Below, in pieces: positions 16,201 through 25,739 of a stretch of 64,000 nucleotides of DNA. The DNA is from Protofrankia sp963555915. GTDB lineage: Bacteria; Actinomycetota; Actinomycetes; Frankiales; Frankiaceae. Both the position numbers and the translations under genes were made by a program. Where the stretch lies: contig NZ_CAUVXL010000046.1 of the NCBI RefSeq assembly GCF_963555915.1, positions 33,962 to 97,961 of the forward strand. The letters are read 5' to 3'. The notes below the pieces were generated by a model. The model searched no databases and was not told the DNA's origin. It was given only the letters and a program-made list of their open reading frames with translations. The first letter of the stretch is position 1; each line of letters starts with the position of its first letter.

Positions 16201-17655
16201 GTGGCGTTCGCCCCGGACGGTCGAAGGCTGGCCACCGCCAGCATCGACACGACGGTGCGGTTGTGGGATGTGGCTGATCCCGGCGCCCCCCGTCCGCTCG
16301 GTAAGCCGTTTTCCGGCCATACCGGCACCGTGTGGTCGGTGGCGTTCGCCCCGGACGGCGCCACGCTGGCCAGCGCCGGCGACGACAGGACCGTGCGGCT
16401 GTGGGACTGCGGGTCGGCCACACCGGCCACACCGGCCGCACCGGCCACACCGGCCGCACCGGCCACACCGGCCACACCGGCCACACCGGCCACACCGGCC
16501 ACACCGGCCGCTGCCACAAAGCCAGCCCCCGCCAAGAAGGCTGTCGCGGCTTCTGCCCCGGCGGCCCCGACGGTGAAGATGCCCGAGCCTGCGCCCGTCC
16601 AGAAGCCGCCCGTCCAGAAGCCGGCGGCCCGCAAGCCGATGCCCGTTCCCGACCCCCGCAGCCTCGGTCAGCGGCTGACCGGCCACACGGGCTGGGTGAT
16701 CTCGGTGGCGTTCTCCCCGGACGGCCGCATCCTGGCCAGCGCCGGCGCGGACCGGATGGTGCGGTTGTGGGATGTCGCCGACCGGTCCGCTCCCCGTCCG
16801 TTCGGCCCACCCCTGAGCGGCCACACCGACCGGGTGGAGGCGGTGGTGTTCTCCCCGGACGGCACGATTCTGGCCAGCGCGAGCGCCGATCGGACGGTGC
16901 GGCTGTGGGACGTCACCGCCCGTCGCCTCCGCCCGCTCGGTGCGCCGTTGACCGGTCACACCGACCGGGTGTGGTCGGTGGTGTTCCTGCCCGACGGCCG
17001 GATTCTGGCCAGCACGGGCAGGGACGGGACGGTGCGGTTGTGGGATGTCGCCGACCGGTCCGCTCCCCGTCCGTTTGGCCCGCCCCTGGCCGGCTCCATC
17101 GGCCCGGTGCGGTCGGTGATGTTCTCGCCGGACAACCGCATCCTTGCCAGCGCCGGTGCTGACCTCAGCGGTACCGGCCCGGTGCGCCTGTGGGACGTGA
17201 GCGAACGCCGTCCCCGCCCGCTCGGTGAGCCGCTGACCGGCCACACCGGCGACGTGTGGTCGGTGGAGTTCGCCCCGGACGGGCGCACCGTGGCCACCGC
17301 CGGCGTCGACAGGACGGTGCGGCTGTGGGACATCACCGCTCCTCGTCCCCGCCTGCTCGCCCCCTTGATCGGCCACGCCGCCCGTAGCCCCCGCGTACTC
17401 GGTCCGCCGCTGACCGGTCACACCGGCCGGGTGGGGGCGGTGGCGTTCGCCGCGGATGGCTGCACCCTGGCCAGTGCCGGCGAGGACGCGACGGTGCGGT
17501 TGTGGGACATCACCGCACGGTCCGCCCCCCGTCCGCTCGGTCCGCCGCTGACCGGCCACACCGGCTGGGTGAAGGCGGTGGTGTTCGCCCCGGACGGTCG
17601 CACCCTGGCCAGTGCCGGCGACGACAGGACCGTGCGGCTGTGGGATGTGGGCTGA
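13291..17655 (+). CDS. Serine/threonine kinase with 21 WD40 repeats in three propellers
   Basis: A 1454-residue protein, cytosolic by the lack of any transmembrane segment. Residues 15-270 form a Hanks-type kinase: glycine loop GAGGFA (24-28), K45 in VAIKVL, E61, catalytic HRDIKPDN (D133, N138), DFG at 151-153 and an APE-like APEQ. All catalytic residues are present. A Pro-Gln repeat linker follows. Then come 21 WD40 repeats ending in VRLWD or close variants, in three sets of seven separated by Ala/Pro-rich and Thr-Pro-Ala-rich linkers. Each set should close one seven-bladed propeller for protein binding. The ATG at 13291 has no clear ribosome site. Upstream is the nuclease-FHA gene; downstream xseB points the other way. 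The substrate is unknown. Confidence 0.93.
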   Translation: MFVVDRERIAAALPHYELGAGLGAGGFAHVLAGRHRHLERDVAIKVLSSAKEDAPAGFAAEARLLASFDHPHVVRVHDYVEDDGLCLIVMELLAGGTLTSRRAGLPAEGACAVALAVAQALTCAHSQGVLHRDIKPDNILFDATGLVKVTDFGIAKLLDGSAATASRIIGTAQYMAPEQILEGRLGPATDLYALGVLLYELLAGAPLFDPTLPLLAQLRHHLDTIPAPPAGVPAQVAEVVMRALAKKPAARQPSARAFALDLARAACLVYGPRWTARSGVGLRLDDDIREAADYPPPPIARVPQPQPQPQPQPQPQPQPQPQPAPQPAPADRTPQPVRRAPVPGLRTLGPALTGHLSSVFSVAFSPDGQILASAGNDTTVRLWDVADPSASRRLGGPLPGHAGPVRAVAFAPAGRILASAGDDKTVRLWDVADPSAPRLLGEPLISPAGRVRAVAFSPDGATLASAGNGRTVRLWDVADPSAPRPVGEPLSVPTDRVDAVAFSPDGRMLASTGDGSVVVRLWDVRDRSIPRPLGEPLAGDTAKVWSVAFSPDSGILATAGGDKMVRLWDVTDPSVPRSIGEPLTGHAGRVRSVVFSPDGATLASAGDDKALWLWDVADPAAPCPLGEPLTGHTSIVNAVVFAPDGRTLATSGADFTVRLWDCGLPARVPPPAKAPAPAALAVAPTVAPALAAKAPAPAAKVLAPAAKAPAPAAKVVAPAFGPRPLNRPLTGHTGPVFSVAFAPDGRTLASAGGDKTVRLWDVADPCDPRPLGDPLTGYLNQVRSVAFAPDGTIMASGSADRRVRLWDVADPSSPRPLGQPLTGHTDAVLAVAFSPAGRTLATASAVNDKSVRLWDVADPTAPRPLGGPLTGHADSVFSVAFSPDGATLASAGNDKTVRLWDVADPSDPRLFGDPLTGHTNRVLSVAFSPDGTILASAGSDKTVRLWKLTGRAAPRPLGDPLTGHTNQVRSVAFAPDGRRLATASIDTTVRLWDVADPGAPRPLGKPFSGHTGTVWSVAFAPDGATLASAGDDRTVRLWDCGSATPATPAAPATPAAPATPATPATPATPATPAAATKPAPAKKAVAASAPAAPTVKMPEPAPVQKPPVQKPAARKPMPVPDPRSLGQRLTGHTGWVISVAFSPDGRILASAGADRMVRLWDVADRSAPRPFGPPLSGHTDRVEAVVFSPDGTILASASADRTVRLWDVTARRLRPLGAPLTGHTDRVWSVVFLPDGRILASTGRDGTVRLWDVADRSAPRPFGPPLAGSIGPVRSVMFSPDNRILASAGADLSGTGPVRLWDVSERRPRPLGEPLTGHTGDVWSVEFAPDGRTVATAGVDRTVRLWDITAPRPRLLAPLIGHAARSPRVLGPPLTGHTGRVGAVAFAADGCTLASAGEDATVRLWDITARSAPRPLGPPLTGHTGWVKAVVFAPDGRTLASAGDDRTVRLWDVG
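14197..14258 (+). repeat. CCGCAG hexanucleotide repeat encoding Pro-Gln
   Basis: About ten CCGCAG units encode an alternating Pro-Gln linker between the kinase domain and the first WD40 propeller. The period of six keeps the frame, so copy-number change would alter linker length without breaking the gene. Confidence 0.9.
15358..15435 (+). repeat. 21-base tandem repeat in the first inter-propeller linker
   Basis: Units close to GCCCCCGCACCGGCGGCGAAG repeat three to four times and encode KAPAPAA. They separate the seventh and eighth WD40 repeats of the kinase, that is the first and second propellers. Confidence 0.85.
16416..16512 (+). repeat. 9-base tandem repeat in the second inter-propeller linker
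   Basis: About ten units of ACACCGGCC or GCACCGGCC encode TPA and APA triplets between WD40 repeats 14 and 15 of the kinase, the boundary of the second and third propellers. The array is in frame throughout. Confidence 0.9.
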
Positions 17656-17664
17656 CCCGGGGGC

Positions 17665-17904
17665 CTATCCCGCGTCGGGCTGGGCCGCCTCGGACTGAGC
17701 GGCGTCGAGGCGGGCGCGGGCACCGTCCAGGAAGGACTGGCACGCTCGTGCGAGCGCCTCACCGCGTTCCCACAGTGACAGCGACTCCTCCAGGGTGATG
17801 CCGCCGGCCTCCAGCCGGCGGACGACATCCTCCAGCTCCGCCCGGGCCCGCTCATACGTCTGCGGAGCCTCGTGTGTCGCCGGCGCATCCTGCGAACCTG
17901 CCAC
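17665..17904 (-). CDS. xseB: Exodeoxyribonuclease VII small subunit
   Basis: The small subunit of the single-strand exonuclease that trims DNA to oligonucleotides; several copies bind one large subunit. The 79-residue protein has the family core YERARAELEDVVRRLEAGG and LEESLSLWERGEAL, a two-helix hairpin. The GTG at 17904 follows an AGGAGG ribosome site at good spacing, which settles the start. The gene lies 9 bases from the 3' end of the kinase gene, tail to tail. In other actinobacteria xseB directly follows xseA; here an adenosine deaminase-like gene on the other strand lies between. Confidence 0.93.
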   Translation of the reverse strand: MAGSQDAPATHEAPQTYERARAELEDVVRRLEAGGITLEESLSLWERGEALARACQSFLDGARARLDAAQSEAAQPDAG

Positions 17905-18068
17905 CGATACCTCCTGGGAGTCGACCGCGGCGAACCGGCGTCACCGGGGACACAGCGAACCTACGCGGCCCACCCCGACAGCCGAGTCGGGCAGTTCCGC
18001 GCTGATCCACAACTGTTGCTGCGATCTTGCTTGACGGGGATGGGGACGGTCGGCAATCGTCTCGGGAC

Positions 18069-19148
18069 ATGCGAGAGGGCGATGCGCGACAGGGTTATGC
18101 GCGAGAGGGCACCATCGACCAGCCCACCGACGAGGAGTTCGTCGACGCGCTGCCCAAGGTGGAACTACATGTCCACCTTGAAGGGTCGATGCGCCCGCAG
18201 ACCCTGCTCACCCTCGCCCGCCGCCACGGCGTCGACGATCTGCCCACCGACCTCGACGGGGTGGCGACGTTCTACGAGTTCCGCGACTTCGACCACTTCA
18301 TCGAGGTCTACCTGGCCGCTGTCCGGGTGTTGCGCGATGCCGGCGACTTCGCGCTCCTGGCCCGCGAGACCGCACTGGGGCTCGCAGCCCAGGGCGTCCG
18401 ATATGCCGAGATCACCTTCACGCCGTTCCTGCACATCCAGCGCGGTGTCGACGCCGACGAGGTCTTCGCAGGCGTCGAGCAGGGCCGCCGCGAAGCCGAG
18501 GAGGCAACCGGTATCCAGATCCGGTGGATCACCGACATTCCGGGCCTGCCCGACATGGATCTGCGTCCCGCATCCGAGGGCACGATCGAGTTCGCGCTGA
18601 ACCACCGTGAGTCCGTGATCGCGCTCGGGTTGGGCGGACCCGAGGTCGGCGTGCCCCGGCCGCAGTTCGCCGAGGTGTTCACCGCCGCGCGTGACGCCGG
18701 GCTGCACCGCATCCCGCACGGCGGCGAGACGACCGGGCCGCGCACGATCTGGGACTGCCTGGAGTACCTGCACGCCGAACGCATCGGTCACGGCATCACC
18801 GCCTGTGACGACCCGGCCCTCGTCGATCACCTGCGGGCACATCGCATTCCGCTGGAGGTGTGTCCCACCTCGAACCTGCGCACCGGGGTCGTCACCGACT
18901 ATTCGGCGCATCCGCTGCCCAGGATGATCGAACTGGGCCTGCCGGTCAGCCTCAACAGTGACGATCCGCCGATGTTCGGGACCACGCTGCGGGACGAGTA
19001 CCTGCACGCGCTGCGTAGCCTGGGCCTGACCCGACGTCAGGTTGCCGATCTGGCTGCGGCTGGCGTCGATCACTCGTTTGCTCCCGCCGCGGTCAAGGAG
19101 GCCATCCACGCGGACCTCGCGACGGTCGTCGAGGGCCTCAGCCGTTAG
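18069..19148 (+). CDS. Adenosine deaminase family protein
   Basis: A zinc-dependent aminohydrolase of the adenosine deaminase family, predicted to convert adenosine (or a related purine nucleoside) to inosine. The metal and catalytic motifs are in order: HVHLEGS near residue 33, HGGE near residue 218 (HAGE in most family members), ERIGHG near residue 240, CPTSN near residue 265 and SLNSDDPPMF near residue 295. The SDDPPMF form is shared with paralogues that include aminodeoxyfutalosine deaminase of menaquinone synthesis, so the substrate is open. The ATG at 18069 is chosen; a TTG at 18027 would extend it. It overlaps the 3' end of xseA by 11 bases and separates xseA from xseB. Confidence 0.85.
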   Translation: MREGDARQGYAREGTIDQPTDEEFVDALPKVELHVHLEGSMRPQTLLTLARRHGVDDLPTDLDGVATFYEFRDFDHFIEVYLAAVRVLRDAGDFALLARETALGLAAQGVRYAEITFTPFLHIQRGVDADEVFAGVEQGRREAEEATGIQIRWITDIPGLPDMDLRPASEGTIEFALNHRESVIALGLGGPEVGVPRPQFAEVFTAARDAGLHRIPHGGETTGPRTIWDCLEYLHAERIGHGITACDDPALVDHLRAHRIPLEVCPTSNLRTGVVTDYSAHPLPRMIELGLPVSLNSDDPPMFGTTLRDEYLHALRSLGLTRRQVADLAAAGVDHSFAPAAVKEAIHADLATVVEGLSR

Positions 19149-20391
19149 AGCCACCGGCGATTGGGGACGCCTGCGCGGGACCTGCACCGGCGGTTGCGGG
19201 GAAGGACCCGGCGGCAACCTGGATGGTCAGTTCGTCGCCGGCATCCACCTGCACCGGGTCGCGCACGATGGCGCCGTCGGCGGTCCGGTGGACCACGGCG
19301 TATCCCCGGTCCAAGGTCGCAGCCGGTGACAGCGCGTGCATCTGGGCGCGGGCGTGGGCCAGCTCACCCTCGGCCCGATCCAGGATGTGCGTCACGCCGC
19401 GTCGTGCGCGGGCCCGTAGCTCACTCACGTACCCGACCTGCCGGTCGAGCTCGCGTCCGGGAGCGGCCAGGGCGGGCCGGCTGCGCAGGGCGACCAGTCC
19501 GCGTTCCTCGTGGTTCAGCCGATGTTCGATGACCCGCCGCGACCGGTCGCGCAAAGTGACCACCAGCGCGCGCTGCTCGGCGACGTCCGGCACGACCCTT
19601 TTTGCCGCGTCCGTCGGAGTGGACGCGCGGACGTCGGCGACGAAGTCGAGCAGGGGCGCGTCCTGCTCGTGACCGATGGCGGACACCACCGCGGTGGTCG
19701 CCGCGGCCACGGCCCGTATCAACGCCTCATCGGAGAACGGCAGCAGGTCCTCCATCGACCCACCGCCCCGGGCGATGACGATGACGTCCACCTCGGGGAT
19801 GCGGTCGAGCTCACGCAACGCGTCGATGACCTGCCCGACGGCGAGCGGTCCCTGGACCGCCACCTCGCGTTGCACGATCCGCACGGCGGGCCAGCGGCGG
19901 CGGGCGTTTTCCACCACGTCCCGCTCGGCCGCGCTCGCCCGTCCGGTGATCAGTCCGACGGCTCGCGGGAGGAAGGGCGGTCGGCGCTTGCGGGACGCGG
20001 CGAACAGCCCCTCGGCCGCGAGCAGGCCGCGAAGTTGTTCAAGCCGTGCCAGCAGGGCGCCCGCTCCGAGCGGGCGGATCTCCACAACGGCGAGCGCGAG
20101 GGTCCCCCGGGCGGGGTGGAAGGACGGCTTGCCCCAGACCACCACCCGGGCGCCGTCGACGAGGCCGGCGCCGATCGCCTCGCACACGGCTCGCGGGCAG
20201 GTCAGCCGCAACGAGACGTCGGCGACGGGATCGCGCAGGGTGAGGAAGACGGTGGCGAGGCCGGGCCGGCGGACGATCTCGGTGAGCTGTCCTTCCACCC
20301 ATACGCGGCCAAGCCGGTTGACCCAGTCCCCGATCGCCCGGGAAATCGTGCGGACCGGTAGCGGCTGCTCCGGCGAGGAGGTGAGTGCCAC
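19138..20391 (-). CDS. xseA: Exodeoxyribonuclease VII large subunit
   Basis: The catalytic subunit of exonuclease VII, which degrades single-stranded DNA from both ends in repair and recombination. The 417-residue protein has the N-terminal OB-fold (VWVEGQLTEIVRRPGLATVF) and the nuclease core with GLITGRASAAERDVVENA, VIARGGGSMEDLLPFSDE and SAIGHEQDAPLLDFVADVRA, followed by a coiled-coil region and the DRGYAVV motif near the C-terminus. The GTG at 20391 is preceded by a purine-rich stretch. It diverges from ispH across 128 bases, the order also found in Mycobacterium. Confidence 0.95.
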   Translation of the reverse strand: MALTSSPEQPLPVRTISRAIGDWVNRLGRVWVEGQLTEIVRRPGLATVFLTLRDPVADVSLRLTCPRAVCEAIGAGLVDGARVVVWGKPSFHPARGTLALAVVEIRPLGAGALLARLEQLRGLLAAEGLFAASRKRRPPFLPRAVGLITGRASAAERDVVENARRRWPAVRIVQREVAVQGPLAVGQVIDALRELDRIPEVDVIVIARGGGSMEDLLPFSDEALIRAVAAATTAVVSAIGHEQDAPLLDFVADVRASTPTDAAKRVVPDVAEQRALVVTLRDRSRRVIEHRLNHEERGLVALRSRPALAAPGRELDRQVGYVSELRARARRGVTHILDRAEGELAHARAQMHALSPAATLDRGYAVVHRTADGAIVRDPVQVDAGDELTIQVAAGSFPATAGAGPAQASPIAGGSNG

Positions 20392-20519
20392 CGGGCCACC
20401 GTAACGACTTCAACCGTCGATCCATGCACAAACCGCTCCCGGTGTCCGTGCAGGTTGCCGGCGTGTGACGGTTATCGTTCGGCCCTCCAGCAGGTGCCGG
20501 GCCGCGTAGACTTCCGGGC

Positions 20520-21482
20520 ATGGGGCGGATCCTGTTGGCCAATCCGCGCGGGTACTGCGCTGGTGTCGACCGAGCGGTGCTGACGGTCGAGAAGACGCTG
20601 GAGCTGTACGGCGCTCCCGTCTACGTGCGCAAGCAGATCGTGCACAATGCCCACGTCGTCAAGACGCTGGAGGCAAAGGGCGCGATCTTTGTGGACGAGA
20701 CGGACGAGGTTCCTGCCGGGGCGACCGTGGTGTTTTCTGCCCACGGTGTCGCACCGTCCGTCCATGAGGAGGCGAGGTCCCGGGAACTGCGAACGATCGA
20801 CGCCACGTGCCCGCTCGTGACGAAGGTTCACGGCGAGGCACGCCGATTCGCCAAGGAGGACTTCGACATCCTCCTCATCGGCCACGAAGGTCACGAGGAG
20901 GTTGTCGGTACCACGGGCCAAGCGCCCGACCGCATCCACCTGGTGGACGGCGTGGAAGATGCGGCGGCTGTCAAGGTTCGCGATGAGTCCAGAGTCGCCT
21001 ATCTCTCGCAGACCACTCTGTCGGTCGACGAGACCGAGACGACGGTGCACGCGCTGCGTGAGCGGTTCCCGCTGCTGCAGGGGCCGCCGAGTGCCGACAT
21101 CTGCTATGCCACCCAGAACCGCCAGGTCGCGGTCAAGGAGATCGCGAGCCAGGTTGAGCTGATCCTTGTGGTCGGGTCGCCGAACTCGTCGAACTCCGTG
21201 CGTCTGGTCGAGGTCGCCCTCGACCACGGGGTGCCCGCGGCCTACCTGGTGGACGACGCCAGCCAGGTGGATCCGGCCTGGCTCGACGGGGTCGAGACCA
21301 TCGGCGTGACCAGTGGGGCCTCTGTTCCTGAGGAGCTGGTCACCGAGGTTGTCGCCTGGCTCGCCGAACGCGGTTTCGACGATGTCGAGCAGGTGACCTC
21401 GGCCGAGGAGCATCTACTGTTCGCACTACCTCCCGAGCTACGCCGGGAAATCCGGGCCCGGGAGCGGGCGGCCAGCGCCTAG
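20520..21482 (+). CDS. ispH: 4-hydroxy-3-methylbut-2-enyl diphosphate reductase
   Basis: The last enzyme of the non-mevalonate isoprenoid pathway, giving isopentenyl and dimethylallyl diphosphate; cytosolic with a 4Fe-4S cluster. The 320-residue protein shows the three cluster cysteines: C13 in PRGYCAGV, one near residue 98 in DATCPLVTKVH, and one near residue 195 in ICYATQNRQ. Histidines in VHNAHVV and IGHEGHEEVVG and the PNSSNS motif of the substrate site are present. The ATG at 20520 gives the normal N-terminus directly before the first cysteine loop. It is followed by a long perfect hairpin. Confidence 0.96.
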   Translation: MGRILLANPRGYCAGVDRAVLTVEKTLELYGAPVYVRKQIVHNAHVVKTLEAKGAIFVDETDEVPAGATVVFSAHGVAPSVHEEARSRELRTIDATCPLVTKVHGEARRFAKEDFDILLIGHEGHEEVVGTTGQAPDRIHLVDGVEDAAAVKVRDESRVAYLSQTTLSVDETETTVHALRERFPLLQGPPSADICYATQNRQVAVKEIASQVELILVVGSPNSSNSVRLVEVALDHGVPAAYLVDDASQVDPAWLDGVETIGVTSGASVPEELVTEVVAWLAERGFDDVEQVTSAEEHLLFALPPELRREIRARERAASA

Positions 21483-21484
21483 CC

Positions 21485-21529
21485 GGCCAAAGGGCGTGCG
21501 ATCGTGGTTTTCTCGCACGCCCTTTGGCC
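21485..21529. terminator. 17-base perfect hairpin between convergent genes
   Basis: Arms GGCCAAAGGGCGTGCGA (21485-21501) and TCGCACGCCCTTTGGCC (21513-21529) are perfect complements around the 11-base loop TCGTGGTTTTC. The structure starts three bases after the ispH stop and lies 17 bases before the stop of the convergent glycosyltransferase gene, so it probably ends transcription from both sides. The same arm length, GGCC ends and TCRTGKTTTT loop occur at 4308-4350. Confidence 0.8.
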
Positions 21530-21545
21530 AGCAAGGCCCCGGGGC

Positions 21546-22847
21546 CTATTGCTTGGATGGCCGGTGCCCCGGCCCGGCCCGGTGCCGTGCCGCCATCAGG
21601 CAGTGCAGCAGTTCCGCCTGGTTGTCGGCCTGCTGGGTGAGGGTATGGCGGGCGAGCACGTTCGCGCGGGCAGCCGCGGAGATCCGCCGGCCATGAGCAG
21701 GATCGCCGAGCAGCTCGCTCAGGCGACGGGCGAGATCATCGACGTCCCCCGTGCGGGCGAGCAGCCCGGTCACGCCGTCCGTCACGATTTCCGGAATCCC
21801 GGCTGTCGGAAACGCCACAACCGGTGTTCCACAGGCCTGTGCTTCCAGAACGCTCAGCGGTAGACCTTCCAGACTGGACGCGAGCACCAGGGCGTCGCAC
21901 GCCCGTAGCAGGTCCGCGACATCCGTGCGCGGGCCGAGGAAACGTATCCGCAGGCCGAGCAGGCTGGCTCCGAGTTCGCGCAGCGTCCCCGCGTGCGCCG
22001 GATCGAGGCTCGGCGTGCCCGCGACGGCGAGTTGAGTGCAGGCGAATCGCCCGGGTAGCGCGGCTACCGCTCGGATGACGGTGTCCACGCCTTTGCGCGG
22101 GTCGAGCCGGGACAGCGCCAGTACCACGGGGGCGGACGGATCGGCCGCCAGCTGGGCACGTATCTCGGGGTCGGCGGCTCCCGGGCGCATCGCATCCGTG
22201 TCCACCCCGTTGCGGATCACCTGGGTACGGCGGGCTGCCTCGGGCGGCAACGACGCCGCCACCGCGTCACTGACCGCGACCGACGCCTGGGCGCCGCGTA
22301 CCGCCAGACCCCGCAGCCGCCCGATCAGATCCGGTTCGTTCTCCTCATGCAGGTGCAGGACAACCGCTCGGCTGGCCAGCCGACCCGCCAGCACGCATTC
22401 CAGATGGGACCAGTGGCTGTTCGCGTGCACGACATCCACGTCGAGCAGGCGCGCGAGTGCGGCGGTGCGTCGGGCGAGGACGGCGGTCCGCCCAAGCTCC
22501 CGGACCGCGTTGGCCGGGCTGAGGCGGCCGGCCGGTGTGCGTATCCCGCGGTCGTCGGGCGCGGCCAGCACGACGTGCAACAGTCCGCTGGCCCGCCATG
22601 CCGCGGCCGTCGCACTGCCGGCAGGGGCCGCGAGGATCTGTTCGACGCCACGGTCGCGCAGCAGCGGCGCGAGCCGCAGCAGATAACGCTGCGCCCCCCA
22701 GACTCCCTCACCCTGCTCGACAACCAGCACCCGGCAGCGTGCCGGCTCCGGCTCCGGCGCCAGGGGCGCCAGGGGCGCCAGGGGCACCATCGGCACCTGC
22801 GGCGCCAGCGGTGTCGCTGGGTCCAGGACGGTCGTGGATGTGGTCAC
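21546..22847 (-). CDS. Glycosyltransferase family 4 protein
   Basis: A predicted cytoplasmic GT-B transferase that adds a sugar from a nucleotide donor during surface glycan assembly. After a Pro/Leu/Ala-rich N-terminal tail with LAPLAPLAP repeats, the N-terminal Rossmann domain begins at CRVLVVEQGEGVWGAQRYLL. The C-terminal donor domain has LSRLDPRKGVDTVIRA, FLGPRTDVADLLRACD and the E-x7-E motif SLEGLPLSVLEAQACGTPVV. The 433-residue length is normal for the family. Its GTG start overlaps the preceding gene's stop by 4 bases (GTGA), so it is translationally coupled at the 3' end of the ten-gene chain. Confidence 0.88.
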   Translation of the reverse strand: MTTSTTVLDPATPLAPQVPMVPLAPLAPLAPEPEPARCRVLVVEQGEGVWGAQRYLLRLAPLLRDRGVEQILAAPAGSATAAAWRASGLLHVVLAAPDDRGIRTPAGRLSPANAVRELGRTAVLARRTAALARLLDVDVVHANSHWSHLECVLAGRLASRAVVLHLHEENEPDLIGRLRGLAVRGAQASVAVSDAVAASLPPEAARRTQVIRNGVDTDAMRPGAADPEIRAQLAADPSAPVVLALSRLDPRKGVDTVIRAVAALPGRFACTQLAVAGTPSLDPAHAGTLRELGASLLGLRIRFLGPRTDVADLLRACDALVLASSLEGLPLSVLEAQACGTPVVAFPTAGIPEIVTDGVTGLLARTGDVDDLARRLSELLGDPAHGRRISAAARANVLARHTLTQQADNQAELLHCLMAARHRAGPGHRPSKQ

Positions 22848-24170
22848 CGGTTTGTTCCTGACACCGACGACGGGCCGGTGACCGTGCGGCCCGGATCGGT
22901 CAGCAGGTCAAGCGGGCCGGCGCACAGCAGGTCGATCGCGGCGGCCACAGCGGACCGGGGGAAGCTCGACGGGTGGAAGGTGGCGGTGACCGACACCGCG
23001 CCGCGTAGCTCGACGAACTTCACGGATATGACGTCGCTGCCCCCGGGCGTGGACGCCGAGTACACCTGGGGGGCATCCGGGCCGGGATCCCCGCCCGCCG
23101 ATCCGCCGATCCAGCTGAGCTGTTCGAAGCGCGGCACCCGTCCCAGGTGGTTGAGCACCAGGCACGGATGTGCCGGCGAGTGGGCGTCGGTCGGTAGCGA
23201 TGCCGCTGGCAGCCGTTGTCGATACCCGCGCACGGCAATGAGACATAGCGTGGCCAGAGATCGACCAGATGTGACCGTTTGGCGCAGTGTCCGGCTGATG
23301 GCGACCGGATCGACCGGATTGACCGGGGCCATGTGCAGACCCACCGCGAAGTTGCCGGCGACGGTCGCGTCGGCCGGCAGGAAGCGCCGGTTGTCGATCA
23401 GCGTGAACACGCCGGCACCGGCGGGTGGTCCCAGCCCACAGCGGTCGAACGCGACCCGGGCCGCGGCGAACAGGACGGCGGCGCTGGTCGAGTCGGGGGC
23501 GTGCGCGTCGCGCCAACTGCGGATGTCGGCCAGCGTCGACCCGGGGCTGCGTCGTGCGACAACCGCCGGCGCGGCGTCGGCCGGTCGGCTTGGAGCGTTC
23601 CCGGCTGCCGCCGCCGGCATCCGCCCGGTGCGGGCGGGAGCTGCGCTCTTCGGCGGACTGGACCGTGCATCACGCACCGTCGCCAGTAGGCGGCGCGGAT
23701 CACGACCGTAGAAGCGGATGAGCGCCCGCGCCAGCGGCAGCGCCGTCTCATCCCCGGTCAGCGCCACCGGTGGGTCGCCGTCGAGGCCGGCGCGCAGCAG
23801 GGCGGGGAAAGCGTTGGTACTCAACCAGCCGTCGCCGAGGCAATGGGCCATCGACAGTGCCGCGTACCGACGTCCGACATAGATCTGGAACGGCAGTGTC
23901 GGCACCGCGGATGTGTAGAGGCGTTCGATATGGCCGGCGAGGTCGTCCTGATCGGGATCGTCCATCGGAACGATAGTCGCCACGCAGTGGCGGCGTATGT
24001 CACCCGCCGAGGTCGGTATCCACTTTGTCGAGCTCGGGTCGAGCCTGCGGAACAGCCGATGGTCCGGTTTCATGGTGAACAGTTGCTCCGCGGCGACCCG
24101 GACCGCGGTCACGTCCGGCATTTCGGCCGGGCCGGCGAGCATGATGTGCCGCCGGCCTATCCAGGCACGG

Positions 24171-24199
<29 letters not shown>
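22844..24199 (-). CDS. Condensation-domain-like acyltransferase (HxxxDG fold)
   Basis: The 451-residue protein looks like a member of the condensation/chloramphenicol acetyltransferase-like fold, which moves acyl groups to alcohols or amines. The core reads MAHCLGDGW near residue 135, an HxxxDG motif in which the residue before the His is Ala, whereas condensation enzymes have a second His there. A long Ala/Pro linker near residue 200 and the latch-like VSGTNR end fit the two-lobed fold. The ATG at 24199 follows GGAGAAGAGG; an in-frame start far upstream at 24319 is less likely. It sits among glycosyltransferases, so I infer that it acylates the glycan or a glycolipid. The substrate is unknown. 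Confidence 0.6.

Positions 24200-25738
<1,539 letters not shown>

Positions 25739-25739
<1 letters not shown>

Noticed and set aside
14197..16512. Repeat arrays in the kinase gene as CRISPR or IS remnants
   Set aside because: Units are 6-21 bases, have no spacers, stay in frame and code simple linkers.
13603..17559. Very long minus-strand frame opposite the kinase
   Set aside because: It is the mirror of the WD40 repeats; the plus frame has all kinase motifs.
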